This document shows, piece by piece, positions 20,240 through 29,769 of a DNA stretch of 36,112 nt; position 1 is the first letter of the stretch, and each line of letters begins with the position of its first letter. Source of the DNA: Mesotaenium endlicherianum (taxonomy: Eukaryota; Streptophyta; Zygnematophyceae; Zygnematales; Mesotaeniaceae); assembly GCA_009602735.1 (NCBI GenBank), contig WELA01010356.1, positions 16,069 through 52,180 of the forward strand. The letters run 5' to 3'. The notes beneath the pieces are model-generated. The model was not told the origin of the DNA and did no database searches. It was given only the letters and a program-made list of their open reading frames with translations. The translations under genes were made by a program, and so were the position numbers.

Positions 20240-21703
20240 AAACATGAGTGAAGTTTAACTTTGTGTAGAAAGCGAATCTGGAATGTATCCTGTCACCGGG
20301 CTTGCACTTGTGTGGTGCTGGCTGATTGTCACTGTAACATAAATTATTCTCGCATGCATGTTGCTCTATTCTCCCAAAATGGGTGAGCCTTGAGCAAGTC
20401 AGAGAATAAAAAAGCACTAGTCAGGATCAAATATGTATTCCAGCCAAGCCAGGAGCACCAACGCATTGCTGGCTCGGTCTTCATTGTCGGAGTGGAGAAA
20501 ACAGCTGTGTATTGTATAGTTCCAAAGTATTTAATGTTATTTTTGGTCAGTAATTAGAGTCTGCACTGTTTGTGGGTAGGGACTACTGGTGACAGAGATA
20601 ATGTCAGCTGTTTTGTATATTTTAACAACATGATAGCATTTATGCATATAACTGTGCTTCAAAAGCGTAGTGAATGTTCGTTATGCTTGTTACTTGCTCA
20701 CATGTTCCAGCTTTCACTTCAGAATTTCTGGGTTCGTGCAGACTATGATCCCTGACTAGTTTGCGTACTATTCGTTCAGCACAATGTAATAATAGCACAT
20801 CTTATGCAAATTTAACCAAGGGGCACGGATATCAATGAGAACCTGTGTAATTGGACCTGCTCTGGGTTGAAAATTGATAGTTCATAGTGCATACAATATG
20901 ATGCCTACCATCTCACATGCTCCAGGCAAGCGTTTGTGACGGTTTGCGATCAAAAGTAATTACTATCAGCTAGTTAGGTGTTGCAATATACATAGTGCAT
21001 TGCTGGCTGCCATAGCCGACGCACAAACTACGGAAGACCCGACCCAGATATACTAGCTACATGCATCATAGTGTGAATATCCTTACACAATGAATGGCGG
21101 GCTATAAATATATTGGCCAAACGCATGAACATTGGAATTACTCCAACAATTTGCGCATGTATATGAATGCAGCAGCAAATAATCAAGACAGTGCTAGTCA
21201 GACAAGTGTAGGCCACTGTTAGGTCTGCCGAGTATACATAGTTAGAGATGGTACAATAGAGACATTCTCCTCAATTTTTTTGAATCAGCAGCTGAAAAGA
21301 AGGCCACACCATGTACTCAAAGTATCACTCAGATAGCTAGTGTGCCATGTTAAAGAGTCAAGACAAGGTATTGTCCGAAAACACTCCACTTGCGAGCCAA
21401 CCTCTCCAGATTTGACCTGATGTTCAAGCACAACCTATCAAATAAGTTTTTTGCAGGCCTATACATAAACACCTACAGGCTACTCCATATTTTAGAAACC
21501 AAAACAATAAAGGGGCAGGGGATCTACTGAAGCCCTTCGAGCTATACAGAAAGTCGAAGTCCATTGAAGCTTGTGATGAAGCTTGTGTAACGGAAGTACA
21601 GATGAGTCATTCCCTGTAAATAAAGCAGCTCGATGCAACTGCGATACAGCATAGCGTGGTGACAGGTGGCGGCAGCCAAAGCTCTTGTGACGTCCGGCAG
21701 AGC
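20240..21703. other. Non-coding spacer between kinase A and LysM A
   Basis: AT-richer DNA with no supported gene. Two blocks are shared with the spacer after kinase B. One, at about 20440-20510, has a pair of inverted AGCCAAGCCAGGAGC and GCTGGCTCGGTC elements and matches 32250-32320. The other is the CACATGCTCCAGGCAAG block near 20910, which matches near 32625. The genes on either side are convergent, so this should be 3' UTR sequence. Confidence 0.55.
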
Positions 21704-23127
21704 TCAGGAAAAAAGAAGTTTTGGTCCCGCTTGAAACTAGGCTCAGTCTGAACGCCTGCACAGCACATTCATTCAATACGAATTTAGGTCCTGAGGTTTA
21801 CAAGAAAACATCACATGTCGGCAGAAGGTGTTGATGTTGCGCATTCCTACGCCTCGAGTGAGCCGTTCTCCTGTGTGCTGTTGCTGCACAAGTCACGGGA
21901 AATAGTACGGACCAGCAGTAGTACGGGCAAAATAGTACGGGCAAGGGGTGGTCTTTGCCACCTTCTCAGAGTTTAAAGCAAATCCCGCACACAGCACAGT
22001 AGCGACAGGGGCTGCAAACCTCCCAAGAAAACCATGCAGACAATTTTGAATCATACAAAAACACAACATAAGATCGAACTGAGGTTCACATTGAGTAGCA
22101 GCCGGACGGGGGGTCAGCGGGGGGGGGCAGAAGGGAGGAGCTTCTTACCGGCTGACAGCTGTTGCCTTGGAGCTCAGGTCTCGCCTTCTCCCCATTCTGC
22201 ACACGCACGCGCGGGTGCGCATGCAGGAAAGAGAGGAGGTACAGAGAGCCGAGACAACGACAGCCGGGGCAAGGGCGTCAATCAGAAGGAGCAGCAACAA
22301 ACTGAGCCGGGAGAGAGCAAGAAACCTGGTCCTTCTCGAGCGTGCGAAAGGCTGACGGCAGACAATGCTAATACTATCTGGAGTTGAAATTTCTTGAGGT
22401 TGGGGGAAGGCGCGGGCGAAGGCAAGCACGTGAGCAAGAGCAAGCAAGCGCGGGCGTGGAAGCGCGCGCCAATGCAGACATGCAATTGTAAGAGTACCTG
22501 GCTGCAGGTCACAGGTGGCGCAGACACGTACACACCCCTCACTGGTGGTGCAGGCCGCTAAAAGGGCACCTCACAGCGCTGGGAGGAAGGAGGACGCGTT
22601 GACGCGACACCAGAGGAAGGGCTCACGCGGGCTTCATGACTGCGTCTCAGGAGGAGAGGAGCAGGAGGAGAGCGACAGACTTAAAAGTTGAAGCACCTGT
22701 TACGAACTGGAGTGTTGGAGAATCCGCCAGCGACGGTTGTGGGTCCATGGAAGTCAACGCAACTCAATGCAAGCCAACTCAGGCTGTTCAGGTTCAAGGC
22801 AATAGACTGACAAGCATACTCCCCCTCCTATGCCAATTGGAGAGGAACAGAAGGAAAGTATAACTCTCAGCTGTCTGTCCCACTCCCCCCCTTCCCTCTC
22901 CCCCTCCCCCTTCCCTTCTCTCTCTCTCCCTTTCCATTCCCCCGTGTTCCCCTTCTCTCTCCCCTCCACTTCTTCGCCTCCTCCGTTGCCCCCTTACTTA
23001 CCGACCCCCTCCCTCCCTCCCTTGCACTCTCTTTCTCTACCTGCGGGCCCTCTCGCCAGTGATGGTTGATCTCGTTGGGCTTCCGCAGCAGGACCACAGT
23101 CACGGCCACCCCAGCACCCCCCAGCAG
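21704..23127 (-). pseudogene. Remnant of LysM membrane-protein gene, copy A
   Basis: Three pieces align with exons of the LysM gene at 33474-36074. The membrane exon (23057-23127) encodes a hydrophobic LLGGAGVAVTVVLL segment, begins after a GCAG acceptor and ends in phase 2 at a GC donor, like copy B at 35460-35530. The LysM exon candidate (22149-22196) is 48 nt against 94 nt in copy B. It reads a GGC-GAG-ACC (G-E-T) segment followed at once by TGA in that frame, and joining the membrane exon to it also creates a stop. The terminal piece (21704-21755) is 52 nt against 51 nt and shares TGAGCTCTGCCG just after the expected end. These changes suggest loss of function. A diverged functional gene with other splice sites cannot be excluded. 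Confidence 0.55.
22880..23010 (+). repeat. Polypyrimidine CT/CCT-rich tract
   Basis: About 130 bp of nearly pure C and T on the + strand (CTCCCCCTCCC, TCTCTCTC), lying in the intron between the membrane exon and the LysM exon of LysM copy A. On the minus strand it is a purine tract. Confidence 0.7.
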
Positions 23128-23303
23128 CTGCACAACAGGTGGCACCACGCAGATCATAGACGAGCCAGCCGCGACTTGCAGCGGCCAAGCTCACGGGGAG
23201 AGAGAGCGCAGAGCTGGCACGGGCGCCGTGCCAGGCAGACGAAGAGAGGTATTGAGAGCAAAGGTGGGAAGAGAAGTGGTCATTCCAAGGGGTTGGGGGG
23301 TGG

Positions 23304-23304
23304 N
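23304..23304. other. Single-N assembly gap
   Basis: An N follows a run of G (GGTTGGGGGGTGG). I see no duplicated sequence on either side, unlike the gap at 4267. Sequence of unknown length may be missing. Confidence 0.85.
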
Positions 23305-23736
23305 CACGCCCTCCAGCGCACTCTAGCCATGCCCAGGCTGCCAGAGGGCTGGCGGGAGCTGCTTGCAATGGCAGGGGGGGCCCAGCGAGTGGTTGCGGCC
23401 GCAGAGCAAGTGGGGTGGCAGAGGTCCCCCCCCCCCTCCAGAAAGAACATACTGATTAGCAGTCCGCTGGACGTTGTCGCCGTGGCTGGCCAGGGCTCAT
23501 GGCCACGTCAGAGGCGCAGGGTCCCCGCACAGACATGCACTCATACGCACGCGCGCGCACGCGCACACAAGTATGCCCGCATGCAAATGCGTACGCTCTT
23601 TGTGCGGTCATGTGCACAGCAGCACGCACTCCAGCAGCACAGGCGCCCGAATACAGGAAGAGAAGCCCTTTGATGCTCGCGTGTGTGAGCACTGAGTATG
23701 CAAATGCTTTCCACGCGTGCTCATGTGTGTGCGAGT

Positions 23737-23826
23737 GTGTTTGCGCCTGTGTGTAGGCACACACGCGTGCATGCGCGCGCGCGTGTGCGTGTGTGTGTGT
23801 GTGTATGTGTGTGTGCGTGTGCACTG
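23737..23826 (+). repeat. Imperfect (GT)n with GCGTGC interruptions
   Basis: Alternating purine-pyrimidine DNA (GTGTGTGT, GCGCGCGCG) over about 90 bp, continuing less regularly to about 23860. Such tracts can adopt Z-DNA; no gene is supported in it. Confidence 0.75.
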
Positions 23827-23905
23827 TATGTGTGCTCATGCGCATGTGCATGTGAAATGTATGCTGTAGCAAGCACCTGCAGGGTGCATGCCCATGCACG
23901 AGCAC

Positions 23906-23971
23906 CTGCAAGACAGCCGCGCCTTTGAGGCTGATGACGTTGTCAGCCCGCAAGAGCTGCCCATCCGACAC
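23906..23971 (-). CDS. Possible upstream exon of LysM copy A (uncertain)
   Basis: On the minus strand a CCAG acceptor is followed by 66 open nucleotides (22 codons, VSDGQLLRADNVISL and so on) and then CAG followed by GTGCTC as donor. Both ends are phase 0, which fits the phase-0 entry of the membrane exon at 23127. No homologous exon is visible in copy B inside the window. An assembly gap (23304) lies between it and the membrane exon, so the link is weak. Confidence 0.25.
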
Positions 23972-24451
23972 CTGGCAGCGCCACGCACGTGTCTGGCAAC
24001 TACCTCGACAGCAAGGGCGACAGCAAGCGTAACGCATGCAACCACAAGACAGTCGGAATCCTGCAGCTAGCCTTTCTGGAGAAACAGGCGCTCAGTTGCT
24101 CGCCGCCCGGTCGCCTCCTCACACACGTGACACCACAATGCCTCCCTCTGGGGGTTTTCTCTCCATGTGCCACCTGTCGCATCACGAGAAACGAGGCGAG
24201 GCCGGACTGGCTGGCCTGCAGGGAGCGGAAAACTAAGTGGCTGGTAGATATGCCTACACGTGGGAGCACGTTACGTGGGGTGTACGAAGGGTGCATGTAT
24301 GGTTTGCAGCAATGGCATGCATCAATGGCATCTCCCCTCTGGCTACATGAGCTGGGCTGGGCGACGCCACAGCGTCTCGTGAGTGCGAGTTTGCACGAGG
24401 GCAGGAGCGACATGTGCACCCGCTCGCATGCATCTGGCAAGTATGGAGACT

Positions 24452-24535
24452 CTCTCTCTCTCTCGTCTCCCTCTCCCTCTCTCCCTCTCCCTCTGTTCCT
24501 CTCCCTCTATCCCTCCCCCCCTCCCCTTCCCCCTC
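24452..24535 (+). repeat. CT-rich tract next to an assembly gap
   Basis: Repeated CTCTCTCC and CCCTCTCC units, ending at the N at 24536. The tract probably caused the break in the assembly. Confidence 0.75.
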
Positions 24536-24536
24536 N
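24536..24536. other. Single-N assembly gap
   Basis: This N lies between the CT-rich tract and CTTGCCGTCTGG. Left of it are minus-strand LysM remnants; right of it, within 460 bp, plus-strand CYFIP exons begin whose upstream exons are absent. The join is therefore suspect. Confidence 0.85.
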
Positions 24537-24994
24537 CTTGCCGTCTGGGCACCTGCTGTGAGAGAGCGCATGTGCCTGTGGACCTATATGCAGAGTCGTT
24601 ACTTACTGTGTACCTGTGTGCATCCCATGTGAGAGTACCTGTGCCATCTCGAGTATGTGGCGTACTGACAATTGCGTGTGGGTCAATGGAGATGTAATCG
24701 TGTGCCTGCCTCCACATAAGCCACGTGTGCTGCTCACGCGAACTTGTCCTCCAGTGCCGCCACCTGTACCGAGGAGGTCAGCGTACGTAACTTACATATA
24801 CGTGTATACACGTGCATGCCTGTATGTATATACATGTATATATTTGCATGTGTACATTGGGGATGTCTATGTACATGTGCATATATACTTGCGTGCATAT
24901 GTACACCAGCGGCATGCCCATGCGTGCGCGGGGCCGTAGATGCCCGAACCAGCCGGCACTTACTTTTTCTTTGCAAGCGCTGCCCGGGTGACAG

Positions 24995-26475
24995 AGGGAT
25001 GTGGGCACAGTCCAGTTCATGCAGTCGGCGCCCTTTCTCGGCATCGTGCCCGGAAGCAACGGGCAGCTCCAGCAGATCCCCGCGGAGACCGACGGGAACT
25101 CCCCCGCCGGCCCGCTGGCGCCCCTCAGCGACCTGCTGCAGCGTGCAGCTGCCTCCTCCCCCTCGCTGGGCCCCCCCCTTATGGGCGTCCTGCAAGGCGC
25201 CCAAGTGGCAGGTAAGCGTGGCTCCACCTTGCGCCTTGTCGGCCTGCACGCTCGTAGCGTCAGTGTGTGGGCTTTGCATGCTTTCTGCTCCCCATATCCC
25301 TCTCCCGCCCGGCGTGTGCCCGCCCGCTCTCATAGGAGACTCTTCCGCCTTGCCCGCAGACTCTTTTGGCCTCTCTGGGTCTGTTTCCGCGGCAGAGCTG
25401 CGCCCCTGCTGGAGGATGCTGGCTCTTTCCTGAGTGTCCGCCTCCTTTTCTCTCCTTTTTTACCCTCGCCTCGCCTCTCCTCGTCTGCTGTGCCTGCTCT
25501 CGTTGATGCTGGCTCTTCCAGCACCTTGCTCTCTGGAGGCCCAGTGTCCCTTACGCCCTGTGGCCACGTCTGAAATGTTTTCGCTGCTACTGCTGCTGCT
25601 GCTGCTGCTGGTTCTGCTACGGCTATTGCTACTGCTGGAGCTGCTGCTGCTGGCAGTTCTGAGGCTGGCGCTATTGCTGCCGCTGCTGCTGCTGCTGCTG
25701 CCGGGGATGCTGCTGGTGCTGGTGCTGATGCTGCTGCCACTGGCGGGGCTGGTGTGCGCGGGGGAGGGGGGGGCAGAGGCCATGTACTGGAGCGGGGTGC
25801 AGGCGGAGAGCCTGCTGGGGCACGCGCTGAAGCACCTGAGTGCCGCCATCGAGCACCTGCGCTACCTGTGGAGCGCGCCGCCCACGCCGTCGTCGGACCA
25901 CGGCATGTCCACCAAGGAGTACCACCGCATCTTCTCTGCCATCCAATACGTGCGCCCCCTCCCTCTCTCCCCCCCTCACTCCCCCCCTGCCTCCCCTCCA
26001 TCCCTCCCTGCCTCCTTCCCTCCCTCTCTCCCTTCGGCCCCCTTTGCCCCTTGCAGCAAGTGCTGTGCTGTGCTGCCATGTGGCTTGCGCATGCATGGCT
26101 TCATGTCCACTCATGTCCACTTGTGTGTGGCGGTGGTGCCCTCATAATGGCTGGCTGCCGGCTGCCGGATGCTGTCTGTCTGCATGGTGGTGCACGCAGA
26201 GGCTGTGCCTGGAGGAGGTGACGTCAGCGGCAGCGGGGGCGGCGGGCGGCGAGGGCGAGCAGTACAGCGACGCGGTGGCGTGGGGCGGGTGCGCTCTGCT
26301 GGCGCTGCTGGGGCAGCGCCGGCGCTTTGAGCTGACCAACGCGACGTACCACCTGCTGCTGCTGGCGGAGCACGACGAGGCCACGCGGCCACCTGGCGAG
26401 CCGCTGCTGCAGCAGGAAGCTCCCCTCGCGGGTCCAGGGGAGAAGGGCGGCGCCAGGAAGGACCTCAGCGAGCAG
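24995..26475 (+). CDS. CYFIP/PIR121/SRA1 homologue (SCAR/WAVE complex subunit), three 3' exons
   Basis: CYFIP/PIR121 is the Rac-binding subunit of the SCAR/WAVE complex, which activates Arp2/3 actin nucleation (family knowledge). Exons: 24995-25211 (RDVGTVQFMQSAPFLGIVPG, phase 1 end), 25777-25949 (EAMYWSGVQAESLLGHALKH, LRYLWSAPP, EYHRIFSAIQ) and 26200-26475 (YSDAVAWGGCALLALLGQRR, RFELTNATYHLLLLAEHDEA). All phases agree. These correspond to the C-terminal quarter of the family, including the near-invariant AWGGC...LLGQ..RFEL segment. The many upstream exons of a protein normally above 1,200 residues are not found: the assembly gap at 24536 and minus-strand sequence come first. The last C-terminal exon was not resolved; the donor at 26476 (GTCCGA) is weak. 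It could be a duplicated fragment or a gene cut by a wrong scaffold join. Confidence 0.75.
25585..25745 (+). repeat. Imperfect CTG/GCT trinucleotide repeat in a CYFIP intron
   Basis: About 160 bp of CTG-like triplets with interruptions lies in the intron 25212-25776. It is open in all + frames as poly-Leu, poly-Ala or Cys-rich, and as poly-Ser on the other strand. The phases of the flanking exons show that it is spliced out; reading it as coding would give a spurious Leu-rich segment. Confidence 0.75.
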
Positions 26476-26520
26476 GTCCGACGCCCGCGCTCTACCAGCG
26501 CGTCTCTCATGCCATCCTGT

Positions 26521-26526
<6 letters not shown>

Positions 26527-26566
<40 letters not shown>
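26527..26566 (+). repeat. (CT)n microsatellite
   Basis: Twenty uninterrupted CT units just 3' of the last recognised CYFIP exon. Confidence 0.9.
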
Positions 26567-26571
<5 letters not shown>

Positions 26572-26694
26572 TACAGCATGTGCTGTTCCCATCTCTCCTG
26601 GCCCTTATGCATGTAATCACTCCCCTTTGTCAGTCTCGCACCAGAGCAGGTAAACGCTTGCAGCGGCTGGGTGAGTTGGTTTTGGGGTGGGGGG

Positions 26695-26781
26695 GGGTGT
26701 GTTTGTGCGTGTGTGTGTGTTTGGGCGTGTGTGCTCCAGTACATGTCTGCATGCGTGCATGTGTGTGTGCGTGCATGTGTG

Positions 26782-26814
<33 letters not shown>

Positions 26815-26832
26815 ATGCGCGCGCGTGTGTGT
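26695..26832 (+). repeat. (GT)n-rich microsatellite
   Basis: Long GT/GC/CATG alternation with a pure GT run at about 26785-26813. No gene is supported in it. Confidence 0.85.
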
Positions 26833-27159
26833 ATGTGGGTGCCTGCGTGTGTGTCATTGCTCGTAGTCTTGGACTGGAAAGAGCGACACAAGATGGCCTC
26901 AGATGTGATGTGTGCCACGACCCTAAGCAATTCTAACATGCAGCGGATGTTGCTTGCGGCAGCAAGCCTCCATTGTGTGCCTTGGGGGACACCCGGTACA
27001 CTTGAGTACGAGCACTGCACACTTGAATGCACTCAAATTTAAGAGGTGGGAGTGTGTGTACCAAGAAGGAAGCGCGTGTCCTTTTCCACCTTGGCGGGAC
27101 TAAGCGCGCTCTGGGCCCCACCGTCAAGCAGCCCCATCTTCTCCCTGGCACCTCCAGTT

Positions 27160-29769
27160 CATGAAACTTTACACCAGCCAGTAGGTTAACTCTACACCTA
27201 CGCAATAATCTCGCGGCCAGAAGCTTCCTCACACCAGCCAGTAATTACTGCTTCCCCTTCCACATACAACCAGCCTATAAGATGGCGGCTGCTATACTCA
27301 AACATCGAAACTCTTGTCTGAACAAATATACATCATCCTTGTCACTTATTCACGACTGAAATGGAGATACAGCTAGCGACTCACTCCGGAAATGAAAGGG
27401 AAGATAAAGACGCCTTCCACTTTTACAGCCCCACGAGCGTTCCTGCAACCCCGTGCAGAAGAAACTTGTTCACACAAAGGTCGGCCATAACGTGAGAACA
27501 GTGATCAGAAATTTCCGGCTAACCCAAGAGAATTGTACAAGAAAACTGTCCTTTAAGATCGGTTCATCAGTCGGAGTAACATGCAAGCTAGGCTATTGGA
27601 AGTGACGAGAAGCCGATTGATAGTTGCCAGGAATATCGGAGTGCAGTAGCAATTAAGTGGAATGGAATCAAGGTAACTTCAACTTGGCAGTCCGTCGAGG
27701 TGATGATGAATCGTGTGTGCAAGACGTTTTACGACGCTTGGGGACCTTTGACGACGTTTGACGACGAGAAGACTAGAAGGCATCGTAATGCAGTCGTGAT
27801 GGCTCGTAGAGTTGTCATTTCAACATCGGAACTCCTACGTCTATGGTGGAAAATTGAAGTAGAAAGATTCGTCCACAATCGCCGATCAACGGACAATACG
27901 GCTTGACCAGCTTGGACGACGAGACAAATGCATTCCAGGGGGCATCTCACAGTCGCACCAATTTCGAAGTTGCATCGCTTCGCATGCTACGTTCAGACCT
28001 CTCGAGTGTGCTCGTATGGCCTGTGAAAACAGCGAAGTGCGGGCGATGAAGTTGCCTGTTTGTCGAAGGCATACGTCGTTCCCTGAAGGTACGAGCGGGT
28101 GACTTTCAACTCCAAACCATGCGAAAACCGCGTGCTTTCATGCCCCCCAAATAATGGTCAACTACAAAACCAATTCCAAGAGCTAATTACCGGCTTGCGA
28201 TGTCGGTCAGGTGTCGAAAATGGTCCGAAATCTTTCTGGAACTTGGAGGCAGTCTCAAACATCGAAAGTAGACGGCAAATGCCGTAAAAGTCCAAATTCG
28301 CGCGTTCGAATTGGTCGGAAATGGTCGGAAGTGTCCATGTTCGATCTTCCACATTATTCACTCTGATTCTCCCTTACACAGCTGTCAAGTGAGCTCTCGG
28401 CGCTTCTTAGAATCCACTAGGCTACTGATTTTCCCACCATGAAAAGGGAGCCACATTTTCAAGCCTGGTTGTAAGAAGGGCTACGAAGAGTGGGCCCACG
28501 GGCCCACAAATGGTAACAACGTTCCCTTCTGCACTAGCCAACACTTTCCCGCTGCTCGCCAACGCAGTCCCATGCTGAGTACCTGCTCAAAGGGACAAAA
28601 AAGATATATCGAGGCCAATTTGTAAAATACGTGGAGAGGACGGCCTCTGGAGTGAACTATCCTGAACCGCTAAGCTGCACTTCGAGGGATTCTCTTCTTC
28701 GCGCCACTTCCCACTATTGGACATTAATGCCTTGTTGGCAGCTAACTTGCGCCAATAGAGAAACCGATATTAGCGCACAAACCCCCGACAAAGCCTGTGC
28801 AAGCCCTCGTCCCCGCTATTGGCCATTGCACTTTGATTGACTTCAAGATAATAGTGGCCATGTCGCTGTGTATGACCGCAGTTGCGAACTCAGCGGGGTG
28901 CCGCTGTGCCGCCTTGACGTGCTCTTATAAGCATTCTGCAGCACATGTATCTGAGCGCAAAATTTTCAGCCGCTGGAGCACAGCGAATAGCAGGCTAGCA
29001 TCCCAAATACTGGCCATTAGATTCTAAGTTCCAAGTTGCACGACCACTGTACGAGCCTTCACATTATCCGGGCACGATTCCAGCTATTGGGACGAGTACA
29101 TAAAAGTTTCGCCAAGTTAGTCAAAGACTTGTCCGGGGTCAGTCAAGGTGCTGCTGCACCATACAGATGAGAAAGCTCACAGCAGCTCACAATGTTGGAG
29201 ACTTCACACAAGTCTTGCCAAGCGTGAGAATCAAGAGGGCACGTGGTAGACGTTTATTGACTGTAGCCGCTGCTGCAGCGGGTGGGCTCAGGCGACCTCC
29301 AGCAATAAGTGAATGGTCAAGTTGAGGTTGCTCCTGCATGTGCTGGTAGGCCTGTAGCGCCAATGGTGAACACGCTTCTAGCGCGCATTCTACTTTCTTC
29401 GAATACGCAAGCATTCACAGGCTAACATATCCTGAGTACTGGCCACAATACGTTTCCAGATCCACGTTGTACGAACATAGTGCGAAGCTGGTACAATCAC
29501 GTTACCAGATATTGGCAAGTGTGGACAAGGTCGTCACAGTCCTATATTCACAGCCTTGCCAGGGTCAGTTGTCTTCGGCTTCAAAGCTGAAACTGAGCTG
29601 CAGAGAATATAAGGGGAGCCTTAACAACGTTGGAGAACCTCTACTGAAGTTATAGTCTTCCATTTTTTAGCGACACAACTTCAAGCTTACACCCAGTGAT
29701 AGAGCTATAGCTAGAGCTGAGTTTTGACAGGTGCTCTATCTCTTTGACGGCAGATTATCTGCTGCAGCA
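27160..29769. other. Upstream non-coding region of kinase B with internal repeats
   Basis: No supported gene. Segments around 28980-29070 and 29400-29480 resemble each other: AGGCTAGCAT or AGGCTAACAT, then ATACTGGCCA or GTACTGGCCA, then CCAAGTTGCACGAC or CCACGTTGTACGAAC. This is a diverged repeat about 430 bp apart. A weaker further copy of the GCTATTGGCCATT motif lies near 28815. Blocks at 28940-29230 match the region upstream of the copia insertion. Confidence 0.5.

Larger units (their letters stand above)
9975..23130 (+). repeat. Segmental duplication unit A (kinase A plus LysM A), interrupted by copia
   Basis: The unit contains, in order, the AAGCAGC repeat, non-coding DNA, coiled-coil kinase A (+) and LysM gene A (-). 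Collinear counterparts are found in 27121-35570. Anchors include the repeat start, the kinase exons, a non-coding block at about 20440-20510 (matching 32250-32320), a block near 20915-20945 (matching 32625-32650), the TGAGCTCTGCCG block at the LysM 3' end, and the membrane exon. Divergence is high outside the exons, so the duplication is old. The copia element at 12111-17407 is private to this unit. Confidence 0.65.
26476..27120. other. Spacer between the CYFIP fragment and duplication unit B
   Basis: Contains the CT and GT microsatellites and no clear exon. A short segment around 26645-26670 with CAG and GGTGAG signals might hold the missing C-terminal CYFIP exon, but I could not place it in phase. 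Confidence 0.5.

Noticed and set aside
24738..24763. Minus-strand mini-exon (VAALEDKF) with good splice signals
   Set aside because: Its phase-2 end does not fit the next candidate exon, it lies across an assembly gap from the LysM gene, and the plus strand shows equally good signals. Not enough support.
25434..25776. Leucine-rich open frame that looks like a transmembrane or signal segment
   Set aside because: It is a CTG triplet repeat inside a CYFIP intron. The phase-1 end of the exon at 25211 joins exactly to 25777.
26111..27032. Long minus-strand open frames with His/Thr and Arg/Glu repeats
   Set aside because: These are CA and CT microsatellites and the antisense of CYFIP exon 3.
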